From the NCBI GenBank assembly GCA_902798695.1, contig CADBXK010000001.1:62001-126000 (forward strand): a DNA stretch of 64,000 nt, in the 5' to 3' direction. Under the pieces are notes generated by a model, which saw only the letters and a program-made list of their open reading frames with translations, made no database searches and was not told the DNA's origin. Shown here in pieces: positions 17,169 through 27,814 of this stretch; positions within the stretch are counted from its first letter, which is position 1, and the number at the start of each line of letters is the position of its first letter. Position numbers and translations under genes: made by a program. The stretch is from Oscillospiraceae bacterium. GTDB lineage: Bacteria > Bacillota > Clostridia > Oscillospirales > Ruminococcaceae.

Positions 17169-19238
17169 ATGTCAAAATTAATTATAGTTGAATCGCCTGC
17201 TAAGGCTAAAACAATAAAAAAATATTTAGGAAGAGGCTACGAAGTGGTAGCTTCTATGGGGCATTTGCGAGATTTGCCTAAGTCTACCATGGGTGTGGAT
17301 ATAGAAAATGATTTTGAGCCTAGATATATTAATATAAAAGGGAGAGGACCAATAATCAAAGATTTGAAAAAGTCGGCTTCTAAGGCAGACAAAGTTTTTC
17401 TTGCTACTGACCCTGATAGAGAAGGAGAAGCTATTTCATGGCATCTATCTCATATTCTAGGATTAAATAATGATCAAGAGAATAGAGTGACTTTTAACGA
17501 GATTACCAAGTCTGGAGTAAAATCTGGAATGAGTAATCCCAGAAAAATTGATAAAGATTTGGTTGATGCTCAACAAGCAAGGAGAATTTTGGATAGACTT
17601 GTTGGTTATAAGCTTAGTCCTTTTTTGTGGAAAAAGGTAAGACCAGGCTTGTCTGCAGGGCGTGTTCAGTCTGTTGCAGTGAGATTGATTGTTGATAGAG
17701 AATTGGAAATTCGTGGTTTTAATCCAGAGGAGTTTTGGACCGTAGATGCTAAATTTCAGAAAGGAAATGACTCTAAAATTTTTTCCGCCAAATTACATAG
17801 TTTGAATGGAAAAAAATTAAATATCAAAAGTCAAGATGAAGTTAATAAAATATTAAGCGATTTGGATGGTCAAGATTATTGTATAGATAAAATCAAAAAG
17901 GGAACGAGAAGAAGATCACCATCCCCTCCGTTTACTACGTCAACTATGCAGCAAGAGGCGTCTCGAAAATTAAATTTTCAGTCAGCAAGAACTATGAGAA
18001 TAGCTCAACAATTATACGAAGGGGTTAATGTTGAGGGACATGGTGCAATAGGACTAATAACATACATGAGAACGGACTCTTTAAGAATATCTAATGAAGC
18101 ACAAGGTGCGGCAACGGAATATATTAAAAAGGTTTTTGGAGATCAATATTTGCCAAATAAACCTAGATTATATAAATCTAAGTCTAATTCACAGGACGGA
18201 CATGAGGCTATACGACCTACTGTTCCAAATTTGAGTCCAAGTGAGGTTAAAGATTCTTTGACATCAGATCAATATAAGCTATATAAACTGATTTGGGATC
18301 GTTTTATGGCAAGTCAGATGGCAGATGCCGTTTATGATACGGTTTCTGTTGATATAAAATCTTTGTCTTATATATTTAAAGCTTCTGGATCTTTGTTAAA
18401 ATTGTCTGGTTTTACTGCGGTGTATATTGAAGGTAGTGATGATGAAAAGCAGGAAGATTCAAATTTGCCAGATCTTGATAAAAACGATAAACTTAAATTA
18501 AACGATATTTGTGGAAATCAACATTTTACACAGCCACCTCCTCGATTTACGGAAGCGTCTTTAACAAAATCATTGGAAGAATTGGGAATAGGAAGACCTT
18601 CTACCTATGTGCCTACAATCACAACAATTGTTTCAAGAGGATATGTTGAACGAGAGAAAAAGCAGTTAAAACCAACATTGTTGGGAGAAATTACTACAGA
18701 ATTGATGAAAGATAATTTTTCAAATGTTGTTGATGTGTCGTTTACTGCAGAAATAGAAGAAGATTTTGATAAAGTTGCAGAAGGAAAAATGAAGTGGAAA
18801 GATTCTATACGTGCTTTCTATTCTAATTTTGATAACACTTTGAAGTTGGCTGAGAAAAATACAGAATTGAAGAGTTATAAGATACCAGATGAAGAAACCG
18901 ATGAGGTTTGTGAAAAATGTGGAAAACCTATGGTTATTAAGCATGGTAGGTTTGGTAAATTTATGGCTTGTTCTGGTTATCCTGAATGTAAAAATACTAA
19001 AAAGATAGTAGTGCCAACAAAGGGGATATGTCCTGCTTGTGGAGGTAAGATAATAAGACAAAAATCGGCTAAGGGTAGAATATTTTTTGGATGTGAAAAT
19101 TATCCAAACTGTAATTTTATGAGTTGGGATGAACCGGTTAGTGATATTTGTCCTAAATGTGGAAATACAATGTTTAAGAAAAAAGGAAAAAAGGCTCAAA
19201 TTTATTGTGGAAAAGAAGGCTGTGGATATATTAAATGA
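17169..19238 (+). CDS. topA: DNA topoisomerase I
   Basis: Type IA topoisomerase that relaxes negative supercoils. It has a Toprim domain at the N-terminus (IIVESPAKAKTIKKYLG, ATDPDREGEAISWHL), the catalytic tyrosine in ITYMRTDS near residue 298, and three C-terminal four-cysteine zinc ribbons (about 579-689), the last being short. 689 aa. ATG 17169 with GGCGGTGAG upstream is preferred to the earlier TTG. The stop overlaps the trmFO start as ATGA. Confidence 0.96.
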   Translation: MSKLIIVESPAKAKTIKKYLGRGYEVVASMGHLRDLPKSTMGVDIENDFEPRYINIKGRGPIIKDLKKSASKADKVFLATDPDREGEAISWHLSHILGLNNDQENRVTFNEITKSGVKSGMSNPRKIDKDLVDAQQARRILDRLVGYKLSPFLWKKVRPGLSAGRVQSVAVRLIVDRELEIRGFNPEEFWTVDAKFQKGNDSKIFSAKLHSLNGKKLNIKSQDEVNKILSDLDGQDYCIDKIKKGTRRRSPSPPFTTSTMQQEASRKLNFQSARTMRIAQQLYEGVNVEGHGAIGLITYMRTDSLRISNEAQGAATEYIKKVFGDQYLPNKPRLYKSKSNSQDGHEAIRPTVPNLSPSEVKDSLTSDQYKLYKLIWDRFMASQMADAVYDTVSVDIKSLSYIFKASGSLLKLSGFTAVYIEGSDDEKQEDSNLPDLDKNDKLKLNDICGNQHFTQPPPRFTEASLTKSLEELGIGRPSTYVPTITTIVSRGYVEREKKQLKPTLLGEITTELMKDNFSNVVDVSFTAEIEEDFDKVAEGKMKWKDSIRAFYSNFDNTLKLAEKNTELKSYKIPDEETDEVCEKCGKPMVIKHGRFGKFMACSGYPECKNTKKIVVPTKGICPACGGKIIRQKSAKGRIFFGCENYPNCNFMSWDEPVSDICPKCGNTMFKKKGKKAQIYCGKEGCGYIK

Positions 19239-20539
19239 TAAAAGACAAAATTAGTGTTATAGGTGCTGGTCTTGCTGGGTGTGAGGCTGCTTGGCAGTTA
19301 GCTAAATTTGGATATAATGTAGATCTTTATGAAATGAAACCAAAAAAATTTTCTGCAGCACATAAATCTAAAAATTTTGCTGAATTGGTTTGTTCTAATT
19401 CTTTAAAATCACGTAGGATTAGTTCTGCATCGGGTATGTTGAAAGAAGAAATGAGATTATTTGGTTCATTGACATTAGAGAGTGCAGAAAAATTTTCTGT
19501 TGATGCCGGTGGAGCTTTAGCTGTTGATAGAGAGCTGTTTTCTGAAGAAGTAACACGCAGATTGTATAGTTGTCAAAAAATTAATGTAATAAATGAAGAA
19601 ATTATAAATATCCCCGAAGGGAAAGTGATTATAGCTACAGGTCCATTAACCTCTGATGATTTAACAACTACTATTTCAAAATTAATTGGAGGGGATCAAC
19701 TTCATTTTTATGATGCGGCTGCACCTATTATTTCGGCGAATTCTATTGATATGGAAAAAACTTTTTTTGCCTCTAGATACGGTAATGGAAGTGCTGACTA
19801 TATAAATTGTCCTATGAACAAAGAAGAATATGAAACTTTTTATGAGAGTCTCGTTAATGGTGAGTGTGCACAATTACATGAGTTTGATAAGCCTAAAGTT
19901 TATGAGGGATGTATGCCTATTGAAATTATGGCTAAGCGCGGCAAAGATACTATTCGGTTCGGACCGCTTAAGCCAGTTGGAATATATCACCCGGTGACTA
20001 ACGAGAAATATTATGCTGTCTTGCAACTTAGAAAAGAAAATGCTGAGGGCACAATGTATAATATGGTAGGATTTCAAACGAATTTGAAATTTGGTGAACA
20101 AAAGAGAATTTTTTCTTTAATTCCTGGTTTAGAACATGCTGAATTTTTAAGATATGGTGTTATGCATAGAAATACTTTCATAAACAGTCCACGTTTATTG
20201 GACGATAAACTTAGATTAAAAAATAATAAAAACATTAGATTTGCTGGGCAGATAACGGGAGTTGAAGGTTATATGGAAAGTGCAGCTTGTGGAATAATTT
20301 CAAGCAGGTTATTAATAGAAGAGTTATCTGATAGTGAAAAATGTATTTTACCTGAAACAACAATGATGGGTTCGCTACTACGATATATTACTAGTGAAGA
20401 TGTTCGCGATTTTCAACCAATGGGAGCTAATATGGGATTACTTCCAAGGCTTGATGTTAAAATAAAAGATAAGAAAAAAAGATATGAAACTTTAGCTACA
20501 AGAGGTTTATTAGATTTAAAAAATATTTTGAAAAACTAA
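19235..20539 (+). CDS. trmFO: tRNA U54 methyltransferase TrmFO (folate/FAD dependent)
   Basis: TrmFO makes m5U54 in the T-loop using methylenetetrahydrofolate and FAD. The FAD-binding GAGLAGCEAAWQLA motif lies at the start, followed by the conserved CSNSLKS, HRNTFINSP and AGQITGVEGYMESAA blocks. 434 aa, full length. It overlaps topA by 4 bases and is surely co-transcribed with it. Confidence 0.96.
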   Translation: MIKDKISVIGAGLAGCEAAWQLAKFGYNVDLYEMKPKKFSAAHKSKNFAELVCSNSLKSRRISSASGMLKEEMRLFGSLTLESAEKFSVDAGGALAVDRELFSEEVTRRLYSCQKINVINEEIINIPEGKVIIATGPLTSDDLTTTISKLIGGDQLHFYDAAAPIISANSIDMEKTFFASRYGNGSADYINCPMNKEEYETFYESLVNGECAQLHEFDKPKVYEGCMPIEIMAKRGKDTIRFGPLKPVGIYHPVTNEKYYAVLQLRKENAEGTMYNMVGFQTNLKFGEQKRIFSLIPGLEHAEFLRYGVMHRNTFINSPRLLDDKLRLKNNKNIRFAGQITGVEGYMESAACGIISSRLLIEELSDSEKCILPETTMMGSLLRYITSEDVRDFQPMGANMGLLPRLDVKIKDKKKRYETLATRGLLDLKNILKN

Positions 20540-20561
20540 ATTTAGATGGAGATAATGTCGT

Positions 20562-21569
20562 ATGAAGATAATGGTAGATGCTTTTGGTGGAGATAATGCG
20601 CCAATCGACGTTATAAAAGGTTGTTTGTTGGCGCTGGAAACTTATTCGGATATTGAGTTATTTCTTTCTGGAAATGAGGATACTTTAAGAAAAATTGCGA
20701 CTGAAAATAATATCAATATTTCTAAAATAACAATAGTTGATGCTGAAGATGTGATAAGTGTTGATGAAGATCCTAAAGAGATATGTAGGTCTAAAAGTTC
20801 ATGTTCTATGGCTGTTGGATTGAAAGCTTTAAAAAGTGGAGCAGTAGATGCATTTGTTAGTGCTGGTAGCACAGGCGCTTTAGTTGTTGGATCATCTGTT
20901 TTAGTGGGTAGAATTAAGGGAGTAAAACGGGCTGCTTTAGCGCCCGTTCTTCATACAGATAATGGTTGTTTTATGATTTTAGATGCAGGGGCTAATTTAG
21001 ATTGTCGACCGGAAATGTTTGTTCAATTTGGAATAATGGGGTCTGTTTATGTTAAGAGAGTATTAGGAATAAGCAATCCGAGGGTTGGACTTGCTAATGT
21101 GGGAATAGAGCCTTCTAAAGGAACAGAAGCACATAGATGTGGATATGAATTGTTAAGCAATTGTCAATGCATAAATTTCGTTGGGAATATGGAGGCTAGA
21201 GACATGTTTTTGGGTAAATGTGATGTGATTGTATGCGATGGATTATCTGGAAACATGATGTTAAAAACAGCGGAGGGTACGTCTAAGTTTTTAATTGGTA
21301 TATTGAAAGAAATATTTACCAGATCCATTTTTACAAAATTGGCTGCTTTATCCTTAAAAAATCAGATAAAAAGAGTAAAAAAGACGGTGGATTATAGAGA
21401 ATATGGTGGAGCTATTTTATTAGGTATTTCTAAGCCTGTTATAAAAGCTCATGGTAGCTCAGATGCCAATGCTTTTAAAAATGCTATAAACCAGGCAAGA
21501 ATGTGCGTAAGAGAAAAAATTATAGATGAGATGTCAAAAAACATTTCGGGATCGATGGGAGATGAATAA
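20562..21569 (+). CDS. plsX: Phosphate acyltransferase PlsX
   Basis: PlsX turns acyl-ACP into acyl-phosphate, the first step of phospholipid synthesis in Gram-positives. Family motifs: VDAFGGDNAP at the start, SAGSTGALV near 101, DAGAN near 140 and the C-terminal GGAILLGISKPVIKAHGSSDA. 335 aa. ATG 20562 behind ATGGAGA. It sits directly before rnc; the acpP gene often found between plsX and rnc is absent. Confidence 0.95.
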   Translation: MKIMVDAFGGDNAPIDVIKGCLLALETYSDIELFLSGNEDTLRKIATENNINISKITIVDAEDVISVDEDPKEICRSKSSCSMAVGLKALKSGAVDAFVSAGSTGALVVGSSVLVGRIKGVKRAALAPVLHTDNGCFMILDAGANLDCRPEMFVQFGIMGSVYVKRVLGISNPRVGLANVGIEPSKGTEAHRCGYELLSNCQCINFVGNMEARDMFLGKCDVIVCDGLSGNMMLKTAEGTSKFLIGILKEIFTRSIFTKLAALSLKNQIKRVKKTVDYREYGGAILLGISKPVIKAHGSSDANAFKNAINQARMCVREKIIDEMSKNISGSMGDE

Positions 21570-21572
21570 ATT

Positions 21573-22247
21573 ATGCAAGAATTGCAAGAAAAAATATGTT
21601 ATTTTTTTAATGATAAGGATTTATTAAAAACTGCATTGACTCATTCTTCATATAGCAATGAAATTAAATCTTTTTGTCAAAATAATGAGAGGCTTGAATT
21701 TTTGGGAGATTCAGTTATATCTCTTATTATTGCAGAGCATTTGTTCAAAATTTTTCCACATGATTCTGAAGGTGATTTGACTAGAATAAGAGCATCATTT
21801 GTTTGTGATAATTCACTTGCAAAATTTGCTAAGAGGATTAATCTTGGTAAATTTTTAATTATGGGGAAAGGTGAAATTAATTCAGGCGGACAAAATAGAC
21901 TTTCAAATTTAGAAGATGCATTTGAAGCTTTGGTTGGAGCGATATATCTAGATGGTGGAATAGAGGCGGCTAGAAAATTTGTTTTGCGTTTTATGCCCGA
22001 TAAAGAGAATATGAAAAAGATTGATCATTTAACAGATTATAAAACTAGACTTCAAGAAATTATTCAACAAAATCCAGAAGAAAAAGTAGAGTATGTGTTA
22101 GTAAATGAGAGTGGACCAGATCACGATAAAATTTTTGAAGTAGAATTACATTTGAATTCTAATATAATTGGTAGCGGTATTGGAAAAAGCAAGAAACGTG
22201 CTGAGCAAAATGCGGCTAAGCAGGCCTTACGATTAATGGGGGTATAG
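21573..22247 (+). CDS. rnc: Ribonuclease III
   Basis: Cuts double-stranded RNA during rRNA and mRNA maturation. The signature NERLEFLGDSVISL (near 38) and DAFEALVGAIYLDGG (near 114) hold the metal-binding acidic residues. A double-stranded RNA-binding domain occupies about 155-224 (GIGKSKKRAEQNAAKQAL). 224 aa. Three bases separate it from plsX, so translation is coupled. No strong ribosome site is seen. Confidence 0.96.
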   Translation: MQELQEKICYFFNDKDLLKTALTHSSYSNEIKSFCQNNERLEFLGDSVISLIIAEHLFKIFPHDSEGDLTRIRASFVCDNSLAKFAKRINLGKFLIMGKGEINSGGQNRLSNLEDAFEALVGAIYLDGGIEAARKFVLRFMPDKENMKKIDHLTDYKTRLQEIIQQNPEEKVEYVLVNESGPDHDKIFEVELHLNSNIIGSGIGKSKKRAEQNAAKQALRLMGV

Positions 22248-22253
22248 ATTGTA

Positions 22254-23252
22254 ATGTCTATACATTCAAATATAGCTTTTTTTATACCGCATATGGGGTG
22301 TAAAAATTTATGCTCGTTTTGTAATCAAAATATAATATCGGGATCAATAACTGCACCTTCTTTTGATGAAGTTAAATCAACATGTAGAAAAGAATATAAT
22401 CGCATGACTTTAAATCAGAGACGTAACACGCAAATTGCTTTTTTTGGTGGGAGTTTTACAGCAATAAATCGTGAGTTAATGATTGGGTATTTAGATTGTG
22501 TTCAAGAATTTATTGGTAGCGATGGATTTAGTGGAATAAGAATATCTACAAGGCCAGATGCTATTAATGACGAAATATTATGCATTTTAAAAGAAAAGTA
22601 TGTGACTTCAGTAGAACTCGGGGCTCAAAGTATGGACGATTATGTTTTAAGAAAAAACCTAAGAGGACATACAGTGGCACAAACGGAGCAAGCTTGTAGA
22701 AAAATACTTGAATATGATATTGAATTGGGAATGCAAATAATGGTTGGATTACCTGGGCAAAGTAAACAAAGTGTTATTAATACTGCTAGAAAAATTGTGG
22801 ATATACACCCTGCAACAATTAGAATATATCCCGTTGTGGTTTTTAAAGGGACTTTAATTGAGCGGTGGTATAATTCTGGACAATATACACCGTTAACTTT
22901 GGGTGAAGGAATTGACTTGTGTTCTAAATTATTAGAATTGTTTAATGATAATGGTATAAATGTTATAAGACTTGGATTACATGCTCAAAAAACAATGGAG
23001 GAAGACATTGTTGCTGGTTTATATCATCCCGCTTTTAAAGAACTTTGTGAAAGTAAAATATATTTGAATAAATTAAGACACTTGTTTAAAACTTTAAAGG
23101 CAGGATCATATAAAATTTTAGTTAATTCATCTGAAGTATCTAAAGTTGTTGGGCATAGAAAAAGCAATATAAAAATATTACAAGATGAGGGATATTTTTT
23201 GAGAGTTGTTGGTGATCATTCTATTGATATTGGTGATTTAAAATTGATTTAG
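22254..23252 (+). CDS. Elp3-like radical SAM protein
   Basis: A 332-aa radical SAM protein with the CxxxCxxC iron-sulfur motif in GCKNLCSFCNQ near residue 16, followed by FFGGSFTAI and the VELGAQSMDDYVL strand typical of Elp3/MiaB-type radical SAM domains. The acetyltransferase domain of true Elp3 is lacking. Such genes sit between rnc and smc in many clostridia, with no established substrate that I know of. The C-terminal third (about 265-332) is not recognised. Confidence 0.8.
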   Translation: MSIHSNIAFFIPHMGCKNLCSFCNQNIISGSITAPSFDEVKSTCRKEYNRMTLNQRRNTQIAFFGGSFTAINRELMIGYLDCVQEFIGSDGFSGIRISTRPDAINDEILCILKEKYVTSVELGAQSMDDYVLRKNLRGHTVAQTEQACRKILEYDIELGMQIMVGLPGQSKQSVINTARKIVDIHPATIRIYPVVVFKGTLIERWYNSGQYTPLTLGEGIDLCSKLLELFNDNGINVIRLGLHAQKTMEEDIVAGLYHPAFKELCESKIYLNKLRHLFKTLKAGSYKILVNSSEVSKVVGHRKSNIKILQDEGYFLRVVGDHSIDIGDLKLI

Positions 23253-23278
23253 TAATTAGTTTTTCGGAGGACGTTTGA

Positions 23279-26200
23279 ATGAAATTAAAATCTTTAGAAT
23301 TGTGTGGATTTAAGTCTTTTCCAGACAAAACTCGACTTGATTTTGAAGAGGGCTTTACTGCAGTTGTTGGTCCGAATGGAAGCGGAAAAAGTAATATTAG
23401 TGATGCTATAAGATGGGTTTTAGGAGAGCAGTCTACTAAAAATTTACGTGGTCAAAAAATGGAAGATGTTATTTTTTTGGGAACTCAAAGCAGAAAGCCA
23501 ACGGGATTTGCTAAAGTATCTCTTGTTTTTGATAACAAAGATAGAACAGTTGATTTGGATTCTGATGAAATTGTAATTGCTAGAAAGTATTATAGAAGTG
23601 GTGATAGTGAGTATATTCTTAATGGGAAAAATGTTCTTTTAAAAGATATATCAGAGATTTTAATGGATACAGGTTTATCTAGAGAAGGGTATGCTGTTGT
23701 TGGTCAAGGTAAAATTGATGAGATTGTGTCATCAAAATCTTCTGAACGCCGTCAGATATTTGAAGAAGCAGCTGGAATTACTAAATATAAATATAGAAAA
23801 AAAGAAGCAGAGAAAAAATTGGGGCTCGCAGAAGAAAATTTGGTGAGGCTTAAGGATATTTTGAATGAATTAGAGGACCGTGTGGGACCGCTTAAAATTC
23901 AAAGTGAAAAGGCCAAAAAATTTAAAGAACTCGATTTACAAAAGAGAGATTTTGAAATATATATTTGGCTTAAAGATTTGGAAAATATTAATGAAAAATT
24001 AAGAGAATATAGTGATAAACTTTTTAAAACAAAAGCTAATTATAATAACGAAAAAAGATGTCTTGAAGAATTGTCTAATAAAATAAAAGAAGCGTATGAC
24101 AATATTCAAAGTTATCAGTTAAATATAGAACGAATACGCAATGAAAAAGAAAATTTTGTAAAAGAAACTAATTTAAGAAATACAAAAATTGCAGTTTTAT
24201 CCGAAGAAATAAATCATATAAATTCTGATATTGATAGAATGAAAAATGATAAGAAATCGTTAATGGCTGATGAGGATAATTTAGTTGCTAGGATTAATGA
24301 ACGAAAAGATATTATTAATGAGCTGCAGAAAAATTTTGAAGCTATAAATAATGAAATTAATAATACTGAAACTAAATTTTTAAAATTCAATGAGAAATAT
24401 CAAGGTATAGATTCTAATTGTGCGGAACTAACAGCTAATTTGAATTCTTGTATTTTGGAAAAATCTAAATTATCGTTAAATATATCTTCATTTAAATCTA
24501 GAATAGAAGAGTTAAATGATCGACACATATATTTAAATAAAAATATTCAAGAAAAAAAACAACAAATTGACAGAATACATATTGAACAAAATGAATTGAT
24601 TAAGTTGATTGATAATATTGATTCTAAAATAGAAAATATAGACAATTCTAAAGCAGGGTATAATTTAAAATTGGATTCGAGAAAAAATCAATTTGATATG
24701 TTAAATAAAAATCTTAATAGTATTGAAAAGGATATTTTGAAAAAGCAACAAAAAATTGAATTGTTATGTGATTTAGAAAAAAATTTCGATGGATATGCTT
24801 ATAGTGTTAAGCAAATTTTAAAACTGGCTAAAAGTGGGGAAACTATTGGTATATGTGGAACAGTTTCTCAACTTATAGATCTGAACCCAAATTATACTGT
24901 TGCAATTGAATCTGCATTGGGAGGCATGTTGCAATATATTGTAGTGGAAGATGAATCTGTTGCTAAAAAATCGATAAGATATTTGAAAGAAAAAAAGATT
25001 GGAAGAGCAACTTTCTTGCCAGTAACTTCTGTTAAAGGGAAAACTATAAAAATAAATGATATTTCAGACTGTTTAGGATTTATAGGTCTTGCGTCTAATC
25101 TTGTATCCGTTGATGCTAAGTATAGAAATATAATTGAAAATATTCTTGGAAGAACAATTGTGGTTGATAATTTAGACAATGGAATTATCATAGCCAAAAA
25201 ATATTCATATTCTTTTAAAATTGTTACTTTGGATGGTCAGATTATAAATTCAGGTGGGTCGTTTACTGGTGGTTCAAAAAATAAAAACTACGGATTGTTA
25301 TCTAGAAAAAATGAAATAGACTTAATAACTAAAAAAATAAATGAATTAAATACAGAACATGCGGAATTAAAAAATAAGTGTGTAGAATTAAATACACATA
25401 TTGAAAAAATATTAGCTGAAATCAAAATTTTAGATAGTGAGAAAAAGGTTTGTATTGAAGATAAGATAAAATTTTCTAGTGAACAAAAGAGAATAACAGA
25501 TTCTATTAATAATTTTGATAAAGATATACTGATATTGGAAGCAGAAAAGACAAAAGCTAACAAACAAAAAGAAGAATTAAGTTTGACTCAAAGTAATTGT
25601 AAACAAGAATTAAGATGTATTACATCTAAGATAGATGAAATTGAAACAAAAATAGATTTTTTTCAAAATGAGCAAAGCGGATTAAAGGAACAAAGAAACA
25701 ATTTTGAAAAAACTTTACATGAGCTTGATATAAAGAAAAATGAGATTTTGAACAATATTAGTCATGAAAAATCTAGAATACAAGATATAGAAAGATTATC
25801 TCAGGGAAATGCGAGCAAATTAACTAATTTAGAAAATCAAATTGAAGACAAAATAAAAATAGTTCAAGAAAAAGAATTGGTTTTGCAAAAAGAAAATTTA
25901 TTAAAAAAATCCGAAAAGGATGAGCATTTTTTATTTGATGAAAAAATAAACGATTTGCAGTTAAAAAAGATTGAGATGGAAAAAAATTCTGCATCATTTA
26001 GAGATTTAGAAAAAGATCATCAACAAGCTAAAGAAAAATTTGGAAATGAGTTGGCTAGACTTGATGAACAAAATAGAACTTTAAACGAAAAGCATGATAA
26101 AATTATTGAAAATATATGGGAATCATATGGTATTACTCTATCTGAAGCACAGGGTTCGGTTAATTGTGATTGTGATTATTTTGAAGCTAGGAAGAATTTG

Positions 26201-26848
26201 ATTAATATAAAAGATAAAATTAAACAATTAGGTTCGGTTAATTTGGCGGCTATAACAGAATATGAAGAGGTAAGTGAAAGATATAAATTTTTAAATGATC
26301 AGGTTAGTGATGCGAAAACATCTAAAGCTGAGCTTGAAAAATTAATAAAATCTTTAACTTCCTCTATGAAAGATATATTTAAAAATTCATTTTTTGAGAT
26401 TAATAGAAACTTTAAGCAAATATTTGTTAAGTTGTTTAATGGGGGAAAGGCAGAGTTATTTTTAGATGATCCTGATGATGTTTTGGAATGTGGAATTAAT
26501 ATACAGGTGCAGCCACCCGGAAAGATAATAAAAAATTTATCTGCATTGTCTGGTGGTGAAAAAGCATTTGTTGCCATTGCTATATATTTTGCAATAATAA
26601 AATTTAGACCATCTCCGTTTTGTATTTTAGATGAAATAGAAGCTGCTTTAGATGATGTTAATGTGGCTAAATTTGCATCATACATAAAAAATATAGATGA
26701 TGACACTCAATTTATTATTATTACTCATAGACGTGGAACTATGGAAGAGGCAGACGTTTTATATGGAGTTACTATGCAAGAGGATGGAATTTCTAAACTG
26801 CTTAAATTAAAGTCTACTTATGAAGCAGATGAAGTAATTAATATTTGA
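23279..26848 (+). CDS. smc: Chromosome condensation protein SMC
   Basis: SMC forms the ring-shaped ATPase that organises and segregates the chromosome with ScpA and ScpB. Walker A (GPNGSGKSNISDAIRWVLG near 33), two long coiled coils, a hinge at about 505-690 (GICGTVSQLIDL to SGGSFTGGS), the ABC signature LSGGEKAFVAIAI near 1090 and Walker B CILDEIEAALDD near 1115 are all present. 1189 aa. ATG 23279 is behind CGGAGG. It is followed by ftsY, the standard order. Confidence 0.98.
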   Translation: MKLKSLELCGFKSFPDKTRLDFEEGFTAVVGPNGSGKSNISDAIRWVLGEQSTKNLRGQKMEDVIFLGTQSRKPTGFAKVSLVFDNKDRTVDLDSDEIVIARKYYRSGDSEYILNGKNVLLKDISEILMDTGLSREGYAVVGQGKIDEIVSSKSSERRQIFEEAAGITKYKYRKKEAEKKLGLAEENLVRLKDILNELEDRVGPLKIQSEKAKKFKELDLQKRDFEIYIWLKDLENINEKLREYSDKLFKTKANYNNEKRCLEELSNKIKEAYDNIQSYQLNIERIRNEKENFVKETNLRNTKIAVLSEEINHINSDIDRMKNDKKSLMADEDNLVARINERKDIINELQKNFEAINNEINNTETKFLKFNEKYQGIDSNCAELTANLNSCILEKSKLSLNISSFKSRIEELNDRHIYLNKNIQEKKQQIDRIHIEQNELIKLIDNIDSKIENIDNSKAGYNLKLDSRKNQFDMLNKNLNSIEKDILKKQQKIELLCDLEKNFDGYAYSVKQILKLAKSGETIGICGTVSQLIDLNPNYTVAIESALGGMLQYIVVEDESVAKKSIRYLKEKKIGRATFLPVTSVKGKTIKINDISDCLGFIGLASNLVSVDAKYRNIIENILGRTIVVDNLDNGIIIAKKYSYSFKIVTLDGQIINSGGSFTGGSKNKNYGLLSRKNEIDLITKKINELNTEHAELKNKCVELNTHIEKILAEIKILDSEKKVCIEDKIKFSSEQKRITDSINNFDKDILILEAEKTKANKQKEELSLTQSNCKQELRCITSKIDEIETKIDFFQNEQSGLKEQRNNFEKTLHELDIKKNEILNNISHEKSRIQDIERLSQGNASKLTNLENQIEDKIKIVQEKELVLQKENLLKKSEKDEHFLFDEKINDLQLKKIEMEKNSASFRDLEKDHQQAKEKFGNELARLDEQNRTLNEKHDKIIENIWESYGITLSEAQGSVNCDCDYFEARKNLINIKDKIKQLGSVNLAAITEYEEVSERYKFLNDQVSDAKTSKAELEKLIKSLTSSMKDIFKNSFFEINRNFKQIFVKLFNGGKAELFLDDPDDVLECGINIQVQPPGKIIKNLSALSGGEKAFVAIAIYFAIIKFRPSPFCILDEIEAALDDVNVAKFASYIKNIDDDTQFIIITHRRGTMEEADVLYGVTMQEDGISKLLKLKSTYEADEVINI

Positions 26849-26883
26849 TAATAATAAGAATATTTTTGGTGGAGGATAAATAT

Positions 26884-27813
26884 ATGGGCTTTTTTGATAG
26901 ATTAAAAGCTGGTTTGAAAAAAACAAGAAAAGGAATTACTGAACAATTAAATAATGTTTTTGATTCTAGCGACAAAATAAATGATAGTATGTATGAAGAA
27001 TTAGAGGAAATTTTAATAATGTCTGATGTTGGTATGCAGACATCTATTGAAATTATTGACATGTTAAAAGAAAATATAAAGAAGAAAAAAATAAAAACTA
27101 CTGTTGAGGCAAAGCAAGAACTCATAGACATCATTAGGGATATTTTGACTGGTGATGAGCAATTAAATATTAATTCAAAACCTAGTGTCATATTAGTGCT
27201 TGGAGTTAATGGTGTTGGAAAAACAACTACTATTGGAAAAATATCTAATTTATTGAAAGAACAAGGAAATTCTGTGATTGTTGGAGCCGCTGATACTTTT
27301 AGAGCTGCTGCAATAGAGCAATTGGAAATATGGACAGATCGAGTTGGTTGTTCTATTGTTAAACATAGAGAGGGAGCAGACCCTGCTGCTGTTGTTTTTG
27401 ATACAATTGCCGCAGCTAAAAAAAGAAATGCTGATGTTGCTATTTGTGATACTGCCGGCAGACTTCATAACAAAAAAAATCTAATGGCCGAATTAAAAAA
27501 AATAAGTGATGTTGTAAAGAGAGAAGCAGCTGGATGTGATTTGGAAATATTGTTGGTTATTGATGCAACTACTGGTCAAAATGGAGTAATTCAAGCAAAA
27601 GAATTTAAACAAGCTGCTGGATTGACAGGAATAATATTAACCAAGTTAGATGGAACGGCTAAAGGTGGAATAGTTATATCTATTAAGAAAAATTTAGGAT
27701 TGCCTATAAAATTTATTGGTGTTGGGGAGCAAATTGATGATTTGCAGCCATTTAATGCGGATCTATTTACAAAAGCTTTGTTTGATGAATCTAGCGGTTC
27801 GGAGGAAGAATAA
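26884..27813 (+). CDS. ftsY: Signal recognition particle receptor FtsY
   Basis: GTPase that receives ribosome-SRP complexes at the membrane. It has the NG domain only, without the long acidic A domain of enterobacteria: the N helices, then G1 GVNGVGKTTTIGK near 105, G3 DTAGRLHNKKNLM near 189, and TKLDGTAKGG near 250. 309 aa. ATG 26884 is chosen because GTGGAGG lies just upstream at the right distance; the longer frame from 26845 would overlap smc. Confidence 0.97.
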   Translation: MGFFDRLKAGLKKTRKGITEQLNNVFDSSDKINDSMYEELEEILIMSDVGMQTSIEIIDMLKENIKKKKIKTTVEAKQELIDIIRDILTGDEQLNINSKPSVILVLGVNGVGKTTTIGKISNLLKEQGNSVIVGAADTFRAAAIEQLEIWTDRVGCSIVKHREGADPAAVVFDTIAAAKKRNADVAICDTAGRLHNKKNLMAELKKISDVVKREAAGCDLEILLVIDATTGQNGVIQAKEFKQAAGLTGIILTKLDGTAKGGIVISIKKNLGLPIKFIGVGEQIDDLQPFNADLFTKALFDESSGSEEE

Positions 27814-27814
27814 A

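Noticed and set aside
18720-19199. 159-residue reverse-strand frame
   Set aside because: It lies entirely opposite the zinc-ribbon part of topA, with no ribosome site and Phe/Ser/Thr-rich translation typical of an antisense shadow.
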